A stretch of DNA of 64,000 nucleotides from Christiangramia echinicola DSM 19838 (GTDB lineage: Bacteria > Bacteroidota > Bacteroidia > Flavobacteriales > Flavobacteriaceae): assembly GCF_000423065.1 (NCBI RefSeq), contig NZ_AUHG01000016.1, positions 124,001-188,000 on the forward strand, given 5' to 3'. The notes below the pieces were generated by a model. That model ran no database searches, was not told where the DNA came from, and saw only the letters and a list, made by a program, of their open reading frames with translations. Positions 17,544 through 27,708 of this stretch are shown one piece after another. The stretch's first letter is position 1, and each line of letters starts with the position of its first letter. Both the position numbers and the translations under genes were made by a program.

Positions 17544-20510
17544 TTATTTTACCTCCTCTAAAAGATCACAGTGAACTCTTTGCTCTTCCTTCCTGGTTAC
17601 CGGCTGAGTTTTTACGCCATTGTTTTTCGCTTTAAGCATCTGTCCTATAAGTTCGTTTCGTTCTTTTTTGATGTCTTTACGCATTTCTGAATCGCGGTCT
17701 ATATCAAAATAAAAAACTCCTTCAACCATTGTTTTTTCTGGTTTTGCATAGATAGAAAGCGGATGGTCGTTCCAAAGTACAAGATCTGCGTGTTTTCCGA
17801 TTTTAATACTACCCACAAGATCATCTACATGAAGTAATTTCGCGGGATTAATAGTGACCATTTTCCAGGCATCTTCTTCGCTCATGCCTCCATATTTTAC
17901 ACTCTTGGCTGCTTCCTGGTTTAGTCTGCGACTCATTTCACCATCATCACTGTTAATAGCTACGGTAAGCCCAACTTCGTTCATGATAGCAGCATTATAA
18001 GGGATCGCATCATTCACTTCATACTTATAAGCCCACCAGTCAGAGAATGTAGAAGCTCCAACTCCGTGTTCTTTCATCTTATCGGCTACTTTGTAACCTT
18101 CAAGAATATGGGTAAACGTGTTGATGTTGAATCCAAATTTCTCAGCTACCGTCATAAGCATATTTATCTCACTTTGAATGTAAGAGTGAGAAGTAACAAA
18201 TCGTTCCCCATTAATGATCTCCAAAATAGTTTCCATTTCCAGGTCTTTTCTGAAATCTTCATCATTTCTTGTGCTTTCATATGCTTTAGCACGGCTAAAG
18301 TAGTCGGTGAAAACCTGTTCCACACCCATACGGGTTTGAGGGAATCTAGATCCACTCCAGTTAGATTGTTTTACATTCTCGCCCAGGGCGAATTTTATAA
18401 ATGGAGGTGCCTGCTCAAAGATCATATCTTCAGCAGATTCACCCCATTTCAGTTTTAAAATGGCAGAACGTCCTCCTATTGGATTTGCCGATCCATGTAA
18501 AAGCTGAATAGTGGTTACACCACCGGCAAGATTTCTGTAAATATTAATATCTGTAGGGTCTACAACATCTTCCATAGTAACTTCTGCGGAAGAATTATGA
18601 CCAGCTTCATTAATAGCTGAGGCAGCAATATGCGAATGTTCATCTATAATTCCTGCGGTTAGGTGTTTCCCGGTAGCATCAATAACTTTAGCTCCTCCGG
18701 CATTAAGTTCTTTACCAACTTTTGCGATCTCTCCATTTCTTACCAGTACGTCTGTGTTTTCAAGTACACCAGCATCTTCACTAGTCCATACCGTGGCATT
18801 TTTGAAAAGTACATTTTCCTGTTTTGGTTTATTCTTAAAGCCATAGGCGATATTAGGGTAGGTGACCGCTATTGTAGAAGAGGTTTCATTTTCTTCTTTT
18901 TTCTCGTCTTCTTTTTCAATCTTCGTGTCTGTTTTTTTTACCGCCTGGAAACTGGTTTCATTCCCGTTTGGTAAAATAGCTTTTCCTGAAAATTGATCTG
19001 TCTTTGAAGGGATGTTGGCTACTAACCTGATAAATTCCGTTTTAGTAGTATCTGGTGAAGAAAGCAACAGGTTCATCCAGTTATCACTGAAGGATAATTT
19101 TGATCCGATCTTAGTCTCACCCAGCTTCACTTCAGCTTTAGGACTTGAAGGCTCGCCCTTTAACTTCAGTTCATAAGTTTCGCCATCAACCTTAAGGTCA
19201 TAATTACCGGTAATATCGGTAACATCCATACTGCTTAATACTTTCTTTTCTCCCTGGATCCAGTTCTCATATAAAGTGGTCTTTTTATCAAAATAATCCC
19301 CGGAAGTAATCAGGAAATTCGCCCAGGCACCTTCTTTGATTACCCCTATTTTGCCATCCTGACCTATAGTTTTCGCTGGAACTGTAGTTAAGGCAGCCAA
19401 CGCAGCTTCCTTGTCTAAACCATATTCAATGGCTTTTAGCAGGTTGCTTTTAAAGTCTTTTTCAGCATCTAAAGAATGAGTAGTTAAAGTAAAAGGAACC
19501 TCGTTTTCTGATAACATTTTCAGGTTTACCGGAGCCTGGTTCCATTCCCTCATCTCTTCTAGACTTAACTGATTGGAGAGATATGGGTCTTCCACATCAA
19601 AAGCATCTGGAAATTTAAGCGGAACAATATAAGTTGCATTCGAAGCTTTTACTTCGTCTATACGCTGATATTCCATTCCACTACCAACGATCACATATTG
19701 AATACCAAATTCGTCTCCAACTTTATCAGCACGAAATTCATTCAATAGATTATCTGTAGCAAATATCTGTACCAGGTCTTTATTCTTATTAAGTGCCTCT
19801 AAGGCAAGATCTTTATTTCTGGCATTTCCATTAGCATACCATTTCGCATCCAGATAGACCTGTCTGATCAAAGCCATAGTTCCCATAGTAGAAGTAGGGT
19901 AGGACTGCCTGGATTTCACGCTCTTATCGAATGATAAATATTGAGAGGATCTTTCATTTAGGATCCTGTCTCCTTCAGAAACACCGGGAGTTAAAGCAAC
20001 CAACATTCCGGTTCCTCTTATTATCCCATCCGGGACATGAGTGTTTACAACACCAAATCCAGCTTTATGAAATTTTTCGGCCTCTTTAGAATCAAAACTG
20101 AAATTTGCGATGGCTTCTGTATCTGGTCTAATATGGTCATTCCAGTAATAACCTTCACGGCCTGCGTCATATTGAGGTCCGTTCCCATTTTCGGCTCTTT
20201 TAGGTTTAGAAATGCCAAAATCACTATATAGATCAATAAAAGATGGGTAAACCTCCTTGCCTTTAAGATCTATCACAATACTGTTCTTAGGAACATTTAT
20301 GGATTTTCCAACGGCGGTTATCTTCCCTTCCCTGATCGCAAACATTCCATTATCGATCACATTTTGAGGATCTACATGTATCCTCGCATTTTTAAAAACA
20401 GTGTAATTGGTGTTTCGGGTCTTCACACCATCGTTTGTAGGGAAGTATTCCTGGGCCTGCATCGAAAAAGTACAGAGGAATACCCCAAACATCAGTAATT
20501 TTAATTTCAT
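17544..20510 (-). CDS. Secreted two-domain amidohydrolase
   Basis: A 988-residue exported protein (signal peptide MKLKLLMFGVFLCTFSMQAQ). It holds two amidohydrolase-like modules: an N-terminal one (about 30-430) without a recognisable HxH, and a C-terminal one (about 565-960) with the metal motif DEHSHIA and GGVTTIQLLHGSANPIGG. A Glu/Lys-rich linker (about 525-555) and a beta-rich insertion separate them. Substrate is unknown; a periplasmic peptide- or amide-directed hydrolase is plausible. It is the first gene of a two-gene unit. Confidence 0.87.
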   Translation of the reverse strand: MKLKLLMFGVFLCTFSMQAQEYFPTNDGVKTRNTNYTVFKNARIHVDPQNVIDNGMFAIREGKITAVGKSINVPKNSIVIDLKGKEVYPSFIDLYSDFGISKPKRAENGNGPQYDAGREGYYWNDHIRPDTEAIANFSFDSKEAEKFHKAGFGVVNTHVPDGIIRGTGMLVALTPGVSEGDRILNERSSQYLSFDKSVKSRQSYPTSTMGTMALIRQVYLDAKWYANGNARNKDLALEALNKNKDLVQIFATDNLLNEFRADKVGDEFGIQYVIVGSGMEYQRIDEVKASNATYIVPLKFPDAFDVEDPYLSNQLSLEEMREWNQAPVNLKMLSENEVPFTLTTHSLDAEKDFKSNLLKAIEYGLDKEAALAALTTVPAKTIGQDGKIGVIKEGAWANFLITSGDYFDKKTTLYENWIQGEKKVLSSMDVTDITGNYDLKVDGETYELKLKGEPSSPKAEVKLGETKIGSKLSFSDNWMNLLLSSPDTTKTEFIRLVANIPSKTDQFSGKAILPNGNETSFQAVKKTDTKIEKEDEKKEENETSSTIAVTYPNIAYGFKNKPKQENVLFKNATVWTSEDAGVLENTDVLVRNGEIAKVGKELNAGGAKVIDATGKHLTAGIIDEHSHIAASAINEAGHNSSAEVTMEDVVDPTDINIYRNLAGGVTTIQLLHGSANPIGGRSAILKLKWGESAEDMIFEQAPPFIKFALGENVKQSNWSGSRFPQTRMGVEQVFTDYFSRAKAYESTRNDEDFRKDLEMETILEIINGERFVTSHSYIQSEINMLMTVAEKFGFNINTFTHILEGYKVADKMKEHGVGASTFSDWWAYKYEVNDAIPYNAAIMNEVGLTVAINSDDGEMSRRLNQEAAKSVKYGGMSEEDAWKMVTINPAKLLHVDDLVGSIKIGKHADLVLWNDHPLSIYAKPEKTMVEGVFYFDIDRDSEMRKDIKKERNELIGQMLKAKNNGVKTQPVTRKEEQRVHCDLLEEVK

Positions 20511-20594
20511 AAAATTAAGTGGATTTAATATAAAAAAGATTGGTCTAAAATTTAAGAGCCTTAAATTAGTAAAAATTCCCTAAATCTATTGGTT

Positions 20595-21668
20595 TTAAAA
20601 GGCGTTTCGTGAATCGTCAAAATAATTTACCAGTAAAGCAACTACATAGCTATAACTTTTCATTCCGTCGCTCTGGTTATTGGCTATTAGATAGCGGTTG
20701 TATGTGGCTTTAAAAATTGGTTCAAAGGGATTTTGGTGTTTCAACCAGAATTCATCTACTTCCCTGTAATTTGCAATGATTCCATGATTTAAATCTTCTA
20801 TCAAAGCCTCTGCTTTAGGACGGTCTCTTCTATATAACTCACTAAGACAGTAACTAAGTGCATAGGTGTATCCTGAATACCTGAAATGTTTATTAGGATG
20901 ATTCATGGTGACCAGGCAGGCAATGAAGTTTGCTTCATTTTCTTTAGCGAAACCTAATTGATGTCCTACTTCATGACTGGCAGTAGTTGGAATTTTGTAG
21001 GGTAGAATTATGGTGTTTACCTGTGCTTCATTGGTAAGTGGATTCAAATATCCGTTAAATCCCATATAAGTAAGCGGTAGACTATATATAGACCGTTTTA
21101 AAGCCTCACCGTTATATGCCAATTCAGGATAATCCTTTTTAATATGATCATATCCTTCCAGTGTAATCTGGAATAATTCCTTTTTCGAGAAATCATATTC
21201 GACCTTTAAAGAATCATTTTGAGCTAATTCTAAGTGGATTTCGTTGGACTTTTTTATAAGGGTTTCTGTTAAGCTAATTAACTTCTCTGTGGTATAATCA
21301 TTTTCAATTTCGAGGTTCTTGTGTAAAGGCAACCGGTAATAATTAAAGCCCCAGAATAGGTGAAAACAAAAGTATATTACAGATAAGGTTGCCAGTGTAT
21401 CTGGAATCCAGACCTTTGGTTGTCTGAATCTTTGCGAGACTCTTCTTACAAACCAGCTAATGGCTAGAACTATTAATATTCCGTAGAGCAGATCTCCTAA
21501 TGAAAATGGAACGAAGCCCAGGCTATAGCGCATAACTTTTGAAATTATGGGATAAAGGCCATGAGAATAATATTCTTCAACAAAAACGGGAAACCTGGAA
21601 AGTATATTGATTCCAATGATCTGCACCGGAAATAGAATAGCGAGTAGTAGGACAGATTTTCTCTTCAC
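20595..21668 (-). CDS. DUF3810 membrane protein with HExGH motif
   Basis: A 357-residue protein with three hydrophobic segments in the first 130 residues, then a soluble domain carrying a zinc-protease-type motif (SHEVGHQLGFAKENEANF) whose downstream Glu could be the third ligand. This matches the DUF3810 family widespread in Bacteroidota, whose function is undescribed as far as I know. It is divergent from pepD with 88 bases between the starts. Confidence 0.85.
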   Translation of the reverse strand: MKRKSVLLLAILFPVQIIGINILSRFPVFVEEYYSHGLYPIISKVMRYSLGFVPFSLGDLLYGILIVLAISWFVRRVSQRFRQPKVWIPDTLATLSVIYFCFHLFWGFNYYRLPLHKNLEIENDYTTEKLISLTETLIKKSNEIHLELAQNDSLKVEYDFSKKELFQITLEGYDHIKKDYPELAYNGEALKRSIYSLPLTYMGFNGYLNPLTNEAQVNTIILPYKIPTTASHEVGHQLGFAKENEANFIACLVTMNHPNKHFRYSGYTYALSYCLSELYRRDRPKAEALIEDLNHGIIANYREVDEFWLKHQNPFEPIFKATYNRYLIANNQSDGMKSYSYVVALLVNYFDDSRNAF

Positions 21669-21725
21669 GATTTAAAAATACAAATATTCGGGAGGCTTCA
21701 AATTTTAGAAATCCGTAAATTCGAA

Positions 21726-21733
21726 TACCTTTG
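21726..21733 (+). promoter_or_regulatory. Candidate -7 element of pepD
   Basis: TACCTTTG, a perfect match to TAnnTTTG, 23 bases upstream of the pepD start codon. No clear TTG is found at the expected -33 distance. Confidence 0.45.
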
Positions 21734-21756
21734 TCAAGATACCAAAATTTAGATCA

Positions 21757-23217
21757 ATGAATGAAGAAATAAGAGGGCTGGAACCCAAAGTTTTATGGAA
21801 TAAATTTGCAGACCTGAATGCTGTTCCACGACCTTCAAAAAAAGAAGAACGAGTAATAGAATTCATAAAAAACTTCGGTAACAATCTTAATCTTAAAACT
21901 GAAGTTGATAGCGTTGGAAATGTAGTGATCTATAAGCCGGCGACCCAGGGAATGGAAAGCCGTAAAAAGATCGTTCTACAGGCCCACCTTGATATGGTTC
22001 ATCAAAAGAATAATGATACAGATTTTGACTTTGATACCCAGGGTATAGATATGTATGTTGATGGTGACTGGGTTCGTGCAAAGGGAACAACTCTAGGTGC
22101 CGACAATGGTCTTGGTGTTGCAACTATGATGGCGATTCTGGAAAGCGATACTATTGAGCATCCTACGATTGAAGCGCTTTTTACCATAGATGAAGAAACG
22201 GGTATGACCGGTGCTAAAGGTTTGAGCCCAGATCTTCTTGAAGGAGATATTCTTTTGAATCTTGATACCGAAGAGGATGATGAGATTGGTATTGGATGTG
22301 CCGGAGGAGTAGATATCACGGCTACTAAGAAATATGACGAAGAAAAACTGCCCGATACGTACCGTTCTTACTCGGTAAAAGTAAAGGGATTAATGGGAGG
22401 TCATTCTGGAATGGATATTATCAAAGGACTTGGTAATGCTAATAAGATGATGAACCGTTTACTTATAAATAATTCTGAAGATCTTAAATTGAGAATTTCA
22501 GAAATTAACGGTGGTGGCCTTAGGAATGCAATCCCGAGAGAAAGTGAAGCTATTGTCGCTGTTCCAGATACTGAAGAGGAAAATTTCAAGAAAGAGATCG
22601 AATCTCGTGCGGCAGACATAAAAGCTGAGTATACTTCCTTGGAGCCAAATCTATCTGTGGAAATTCAGAAGATCCCAACTCAGAAAAGTATCATGGACCT
22701 AAAATCACAAAAAGAAGTTCTTCTTGCACTTGCCGGTGCACATAATGGAGTTTATAGAATGAGCCCTGAAATTGAAGGCCTTGTTGAAACCTCAAACAAT
22801 GTGGCCAATGTAACCCTGAAGGATGGTGAGGTATATGTAAAGTGTCTTACCAGAAGTTCTGTTGAATCTTCTAAGAATGATCTTGCCGGTTCATTGAAAG
22901 CAGTTTTTGAACTTGCGGGATTTGAAGTGAAGCTTTCCGGCGAATATCCTGGTTGGGCTCCTAATAGCGATTCAGCAATCCTGAAAACTTTAGATGAGAT
23001 CTATCAGAGAATGAATGGAGAGAAGGCAGATATTGCTGCCTGTCATGCAGGTCTTGAATGTGGTATTATAGGAAGTCATTATCCTGAAATGGATATGATC
23101 TCATTTGGCCCTACGATAAGAGGGGCGCATTCTCCAGATGAAAGAGCAAGTATTTCTTCAGCTCAGAAATACTGGAAGTTCTTACTTGAAGTTTTAAAGA
23201 GTATTCCAGAGAATTAG
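21757..23217 (+). CDS. pepD: Aminoacyl-histidine dipeptidase (M20C)
   Basis: A 486-residue cytosolic metallopeptidase of the PepD type, which cleaves carnosine-like and unspecific dipeptides. The M20 metal and catalytic residues are visible: H77 and D79 (LQAHLDMVH), D116 (LGADNGLG), E146/E147 (IDEETGMTGA), and C-terminal CHAGLECGIIG and SFGPTIRGAHSPDE. The length is normal. It is a single-gene unit closed by the perfect-palindrome terminator at 23241. Confidence 0.95.
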   Translation: MNEEIRGLEPKVLWNKFADLNAVPRPSKKEERVIEFIKNFGNNLNLKTEVDSVGNVVIYKPATQGMESRKKIVLQAHLDMVHQKNNDTDFDFDTQGIDMYVDGDWVRAKGTTLGADNGLGVATMMAILESDTIEHPTIEALFTIDEETGMTGAKGLSPDLLEGDILLNLDTEEDDEIGIGCAGGVDITATKKYDEEKLPDTYRSYSVKVKGLMGGHSGMDIIKGLGNANKMMNRLLINNSEDLKLRISEINGGGLRNAIPRESEAIVAVPDTEEENFKKEIESRAADIKAEYTSLEPNLSVEIQKIPTQKSIMDLKSQKEVLLALAGAHNGVYRMSPEIEGLVETSNNVANVTLKDGEVYVKCLTRSSVESSKNDLAGSLKAVFELAGFEVKLSGEYPGWAPNSDSAILKTLDEIYQRMNGEKADIAACHAGLECGIIGSHYPEMDMISFGPTIRGAHSPDERASISSAQKYWKFLLEVLKSIPEN

Positions 23218-23240
23218 AATGCTACTAAGATCTATAAATT

Positions 23241-23274
23241 AAAAAATCCCTTAACGCGCGTTAAGGGATTTTTT
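23241..23274. terminator. Bidirectional intrinsic terminator (perfect palindrome)
   Basis: A 34-base perfect inverted repeat with no extra loop base: A6-TCCCTTAACGC joined to its complement and T6. It separates the convergent pepD (+) and PPIase (-) genes. Confidence 0.92.
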
Positions 23275-23290
23275 ATTTATGAGGTTGAAT

Positions 23291-24433
23291 TTATTCTGAA
23301 TCTGCCTGAGATCCATTAGCCATCCCTACTAATTCTATTTTAAAGATTAGATCTGTATTTGGTGGAATTGCTCTTCCGTAACCTCTCTCACCATATCCTA
23401 GATGACTTGGGATAAAGATCACCGCTTCGTCACCAATGCTCATTTGTTGAATGCCTTCTTTAAATCCTGGGATCATAGGCGCATCTGGACCATATACCAT
23501 AGGCATTGGGTTATACATTCCCTGAGTATCTCTACGATGATCGTAGATTCCGTAATCTTCAGCCAGTTCCTTTTTGTTAGTGTCAAAGATAGAACCGTCT
23601 TCAAAATACCCTTCGTAATTTACTTTTACCTTCTGGCCATTTTTAGGTTTTTCACCTTCACCCTTATTAGTGAAATAGATCTTTAATCCACTGCTCAATG
23701 AATCTGCTTTAGCTTCAAGCTCTTCAAACTCATCAACTTTAGCTTGTGCCATTTCCTGAACTCTCTTCTGCTCAGCTTCTTTTTCAGCTTCCAGATCGGC
23801 TAGCTTACCTTCAAATTCTTTTGGCGCATCAAAGTCTTTAGCCGCTTTTCCTTTTCTAATGATGTTTACTTCATTCATTACTACATCTTTCACTGGCTTA
23901 TCTCGAGGTCCTGTTTCAACTTTCCCTATAGAATCTACAACATCCTGTCCTTTTACGATTCTACCGAAAACGGTATGTTTCCCATCCAGTTGTTTAACTG
24001 GTGCAAGGGTGATGAAAAACTGACTTCCGTTAGTTCCAGGGCCAGCATTAGCCATGGAAAGAACACCTTTAGAATCGTGACTCAAAGTGTCTACGAATTC
24101 ATCTGGGTATTTGTAACCTGGACCACCACTGCCAGTTCCGGTTGGATCACCACCCTGGATCATGAAACCATCGATTATTCTATGGAATATAAGGCCATCG
24201 TAATACCTTTTGTCTTTATAAGTACTGTCTACCATTTTGCTTTTTCCTTCTGCAAGGGAAACAAAACTAGCAACGGTCATTGGAGTTTCTTCAAAATATA
24301 GTTCAGCAACCACCGGTCCTAGTGAAGTATTAAATTCAGCATACATGCCATCTTCTAAATCAGGATATTCCTCATTGCAGGCGAATAAGGAAAGCGCTAC
24401 TGTTAATAGTAAAAAAATGCTTTTTGTTTTCAT
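23291..24433 (-). CDS. Lipoprotein peptidyl-prolyl isomerase, cyclophilin-FKBP fusion
   Basis: A 380-residue lipoprotein (MKTKSIFLLLTVALSLFAC, lipidated Cys at 19). It has a cyclophilin domain (about 28-195; FHRIIDGFMIQGGDPTGTG, GTNGSQFFIT), a Glu/Lys-rich probable coiled coil (about 205-250) and an FKBP domain (about 255-372; VKVNYEGYFEDGSIFDT, IPSHLGYGERG). Two unrelated isomerase folds are thus joined in one exported chaperone. It lies 90 bases downstream of gldI, another FKBP lipoprotein, suggesting a shared role in folding exported proteins. Confidence 0.93.
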   Translation of the reverse strand: MKTKSIFLLLTVALSLFACNEEYPDLEDGMYAEFNTSLGPVVAELYFEETPMTVASFVSLAEGKSKMVDSTYKDKRYYDGLIFHRIIDGFMIQGGDPTGTGSGGPGYKYPDEFVDTLSHDSKGVLSMANAGPGTNGSQFFITLAPVKQLDGKHTVFGRIVKGQDVVDSIGKVETGPRDKPVKDVVMNEVNIIRKGKAAKDFDAPKEFEGKLADLEAEKEAEQKRVQEMAQAKVDEFEELEAKADSLSSGLKIYFTNKGEGEKPKNGQKVKVNYEGYFEDGSIFDTNKKELAEDYGIYDHRRDTQGMYNPMPMVYGPDAPMIPGFKEGIQQMSIGDEAVIFIPSHLGYGERGYGRAIPPNTDLIFKIELVGMANGSQADSE

Positions 24434-24523
24434 TTGTAATTAATTATTTTGGTTTTGATCAAATGCAATTCGCCAGCAGTATTCTGGTGATTTACCAAAA
24501 TTAGTACTTGGCTCATTTCATTC

Positions 24524-25084
24524 TTAATTTTTGGGTTCTTGATTTGATTCTTCTTTTATTTCATGCAAAGTTACCTTTGCGGTAATAGGTTCGTTACTAC
24601 CTATTTTTTCTTGATCGCCGTAATAACCGAAAGCTTTATGAGATGGAAAAAGAAAAGTTACAGTTTCTCCTGTTTTCATAAGTTTTAAGCCTTGCCTTAG
24701 GCCGGTAAATAACTTCTCTTTATCCATGGCGTATTCACGGGTAGGTTTTTCGCCTTCAGCGTAAATAGGTTCACCTTCGATACTGGAAATAGTATAATCG
24801 AAAACAACAATGTCACCAAATTCCGGAGTCCTGGTATTGGTGCTGTCTGTTGATTTGTTATTATAATAATACCAGAACCCATCTGCTGAATTCAAATATT
24901 CAGTATCGGTATTTTTTCCCATTACTTGTTTGATGTAATCCTCTTCCTGGGCGATCATCTCTTTGTTTCTTTCTACAGATTCGTCTATATAAGAACCTGA
25001 ATTTTGCGAAACCGGATACCTGGCCTCAGGAGATTTACATCCCACAATGGATATAATAAATACAAGTGCGATTAAAATTCTCAT
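24524..25084 (-). CDS. gldI: Gliding motility-associated FKBP-type lipoprotein GldI
   Basis: A 186-residue lipoprotein (lipobox IVGC, Cys at 16) with a C-terminal FKBP domain (FTGLRQGLKLMKTGETVTF, SHKAFGYYG). The combination of length, lipobox and position directly after a DHH phosphoesterase matches GldI of gliding Flavobacteriia, where it is required for gliding, probably by folding periplasmic parts of the machinery. Several canonical FKBP active-site aromatic residues are not obvious, so isomerase activity is uncertain. It overlaps the upstream gene by four bases. Confidence 0.85.
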   Translation of the reverse strand: MRILIALVFIISIVGCKSPEARYPVSQNSGSYIDESVERNKEMIAQEEDYIKQVMGKNTDTEYLNSADGFWYYYNNKSTDSTNTRTPEFGDIVVFDYTISSIEGEPIYAEGEKPTREYAMDKEKLFTGLRQGLKLMKTGETVTFLFPSHKAFGYYGDQEKIGSNEPITAKVTLHEIKEESNQEPKN

Positions 25085-26097
25085 TTTGTCAGTTGTTCAG
25101 AATATTGAGGTAATACCTGGTTGAATTTAACGATGGTGTCATTTAATGATAGATTGCTCTTTCCGCCGGCAGCATTTATATGGCCACCACCTTCAAAATG
25201 CGCCCGGGCAAATTTATTAACATCAAAATCTCCTTTAGATCTAAAAGACATTTTAATAAGATTCTCGTTCTCTTTCTCAATAAATATTACTGCAAAAATA
25301 ATTCCGTCAAGAGAAAGGCCATAATTCACGAATCCTTCGGTATCTCCCTTTTGGAAATTGTGTTTATCCAGTTCTGCCTGTGATAAACTTATATATGCGG
25401 TTCTTAGCTCCTTGTTAACCCTAAGGTTTTGAAGGGCTGTTCCTAATAATTGAAGTTTATTTTCAGAATTAGTATCAAATATGTTGTTATGGATATGGTC
25501 ATTTTTAGCGCCCTTATCTATAAGATCTGCAATAGTTCTATGGGTGTCACTTGAAGTAGAACTAAAACGAAATGAACCTGTATCGGTCATGATTCCCGCA
25601 TAAAGACAGGTAGCAATTTCCGGAGTGATCTTTTTACTTGCTCTTAGTTTTACAATGAATTTATAAACCATCTCACAGGTAGAACTCATAGTTGAATCAC
25701 TATAAGTATAATGAGCATAATCTGAAGGTTCCTGGTGGTGGTCTATCATTACAAATACCGCCTCTGATGCCAGAAGCGAATCCTGCATGGTACCGCATCT
25801 GGAAAGATGATTAAAATCTAAAGTAAAAACGATATCAGCTTCAGAGATGAGCCTGTCTGATCTTTCCTTATCAGTTTCATAAATGATCACCTCTTCGTTG
25901 CCGGGTAACCATTTTAAGAAATGCGGATAATCGTTGGGAGCGATCACATTTGCCGTATGCCCTTTATCTCTTAGAAAATGCATTAGTCCAAGGGTAGACC
26001 CCATCGCATCGCCATCCGGGCCTTTGTGTGGAACAATTACTATATTTTCTGCCCTGGCCAGCTCGGCCGTTATTTCGAGTATTCTTGTGTCTATCAT
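25081..26097 (-). CDS. DHH/DHHA1 phosphoesterase (NrnA-like)
   Basis: A 338-residue protein with the DHH domain motifs PHKGPDGDAMGS, FTLDFNHLSR and the signature DHHQ, followed by a DHHA1 domain with GGGHINAAGG. This is the architecture of NrnA-type enzymes that degrade nanoRNA or pAp and some cyclic dinucleotide products. It is translationally coupled to gldI by a four-base overlap, a common pairing in Flavobacteriaceae. Confidence 0.92.
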   Translation of the reverse strand: MIDTRILEITAELARAENIVIVPHKGPDGDAMGSTLGLMHFLRDKGHTANVIAPNDYPHFLKWLPGNEEVIIYETDKERSDRLISEADIVFTLDFNHLSRCGTMQDSLLASEAVFVMIDHHQEPSDYAHYTYSDSTMSSTCEMVYKFIVKLRASKKITPEIATCLYAGIMTDTGSFRFSSTSSDTHRTIADLIDKGAKNDHIHNNIFDTNSENKLQLLGTALQNLRVNKELRTAYISLSQAELDKHNFQKGDTEGFVNYGLSLDGIIFAVIFIEKENENLIKMSFRSKGDFDVNKFARAHFEGGGHINAAGGKSNLSLNDTIVKFNQVLPQYSEQLTK

Positions 26098-26174
26098 ATG
26101 CGAGGCTAAATATACAATTTAATCACACTTAAGAAATAATGCTACCTTTAAATTTATGTTCTAAAATCCCTTTA

Positions 26175-27194
26175 ATGAAGTCTGTTTATAAGGTTTTACC
26201 TGTATTCTTATTAATGCTTTCCTGTGGAAGTAACTCTAAAATAATTTCTGAAGAAGATGCTGATTTTGTGATAGCCTTCGGCAGCTGTAATAAGGAAGAT
26301 GAACCACAGCCATTATGGAACCCTATATTATTGAATGACCCAGATCTATTTATTTGGGGTGGAGATAATATATATTCAGACACCGATGATCCTGAAAAAA
26401 TGAAAGCTGAATATCTTTTGCAAAACCAAAATCTGGGATATCAAAAGGTTCTTGATAAAATACCGGTTATGGGAACCTGGGACGATCATGATTATGGTCT
26501 CAACGACGGCGGAAAGGAATGGCATTTCAAGGAAGAGAGTCAGCAGTTGTTTTTAGATTTTTTCGATGTGCCTCAAAATAGTCCGCGCAGGAACAGGGAG
26601 GGGGTATATCATGCTGAGATTTTTGAAACCGCAAAAGGGAGCGTGAAAGTGATTGTTTTAGATACAAGATACTTTAGAGATGCATTAATAAGGAGTGAAG
26701 ATCCCAACAGGCGATATGAGCCTTCACCAGGAGGTACTATATTGGGGGAAGATCAATGGAATTGGCTAGCGGCGGAACTTGTAATTAGCAATGCAGATTT
26801 TAATATTATAATGTCCAGCATTCAAATACTTTCAGTAGAACACGGATATGAAACCTGGGGAAATTTCCCTTCAGAAATTAAAAAGCTAAAGGAATTGATA
26901 ATTTCATCGGAAGCAAAAAATGTGATGCTTTTAAGCGGAGATCGTCATATTTCAGAATTCTCAAAAATAGAGGTAGAAGGATTAAATTATCCATTATTCG
27001 ATTTTACCTCCAGCGGACTCAATAATAACTGGAGCAATTTTGGAGGTGAACCTAATGGCAATAGAGTAGGAGAGGTTATTTCAGCAAAGAGTTTCGGCCT
27101 CCTAAAATTCGATTTTGATAAAAATAAAGTTGAGATGGAAATGCGGGGTGGGAATAATAAGTTGTTACAGGATTATATGGTTGAATTTCAGTAG
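26175..27194 (+). CDS. PhoD-like alkaline phosphatase/phosphodiesterase, lipoprotein
   Basis: Metallophosphatase-like secreted protein. The ATG at 26175 is preferred over the one at 26139 because it starts directly with a lipoprotein signal (MKSVYKVLPVFLLMLSC). This gives 339 residues. Motifs typical of PhoD are FGSCN, FIWGGDNIYSD, GTWDDHDYGLNDGG, DTRYFRD and LLSGDRHISEF. It is expected to hydrolyse phosphodiesters or phosphomonoesters outside the cytoplasm. It is monocistronic and divergent from the DHH gene. Confidence 0.88.
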   Translation: MKSVYKVLPVFLLMLSCGSNSKIISEEDADFVIAFGSCNKEDEPQPLWNPILLNDPDLFIWGGDNIYSDTDDPEKMKAEYLLQNQNLGYQKVLDKIPVMGTWDDHDYGLNDGGKEWHFKEESQQLFLDFFDVPQNSPRRNREGVYHAEIFETAKGSVKVIVLDTRYFRDALIRSEDPNRRYEPSPGGTILGEDQWNWLAAELVISNADFNIIMSSIQILSVEHGYETWGNFPSEIKKLKELIISSEAKNVMLLSGDRHISEFSKIEVEGLNYPLFDFTSSGLNNNWSNFGGEPNGNRVGEVISAKSFGLLKFDFDKNKVEMEMRGGNNKLLQDYMVEFQ

Positions 27195-27217
27195 TTGAAC
27201 ATAAAAGCTTAAAGGGC

Positions 27218-27247
27218 TTGTTTATGGAAAGGAATTATTTATTTTTG
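27218..27247 (+). promoter_or_regulatory. Promoter of ndk
   Basis: TTG (27218-27220), a 19-base spacer and TATTTTTG (27240-27247): an exact match to the Bacteroidota TTG-N19-TAnnTTTG promoter, ending 22 bases before the ndk start codon. Confidence 0.75.
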
Positions 27248-27269
27248 CACGGAATTTAAAAACCATATA

Positions 27270-27689
27270 ATGGCAGATAATAGAACATTCACCATGATTA
27301 AGCCAGATGCAGTTGAGAACGGGCATATTGGTGGAATATTAGACCAGATCACAGCTTCAGGATTTAGAATCGTAGCTATGAAGCTTACACAAATGACTCA
27401 GAGAGATGCTGAAACTTTTTATGCAGTACATAAAGAGCGTCCATTTTTCGGAGAATTAGTTGAATTCATGACTCGCGGTCCTATCGTTGCAGCTATTCTA
27501 GAGAAAGATAACGCTGTAGAAGATTTCAGAACTCTTATTGGAGCTACAAATCCAGAAGATGCTGCTGAGGGAACTATTAGAAAAAAATACGCTACAAGCA
27601 TTGGAGAAAATGCAGTTCACGGAAGTGATAGCGATGAGAATGCACAAATTGAAGGTGCTTTCCATTTCGCAGGTAGAGAGATGTTCTAA
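27270..27689 (+). CDS. ndk: Nucleoside diphosphate kinase
   Basis: A 139-residue enzyme that equilibrates nucleoside di- and triphosphates through a phospho-His. The active-site His is H117 in NAVHGSDS, the start has the usual TMIKPDAV, and the length is normal. It is a single-gene unit with a clear promoter and a terminator at 27709-27741. Confidence 0.97.
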   Translation: MADNRTFTMIKPDAVENGHIGGILDQITASGFRIVAMKLTQMTQRDAETFYAVHKERPFFGELVEFMTRGPIVAAILEKDNAVEDFRTLIGATNPEDAAEGTIRKKYATSIGENAVHGSDSDENAQIEGAFHFAGREMF

Positions 27690-27708
27690 AAAGAACCATT
27701 TCAATAAA

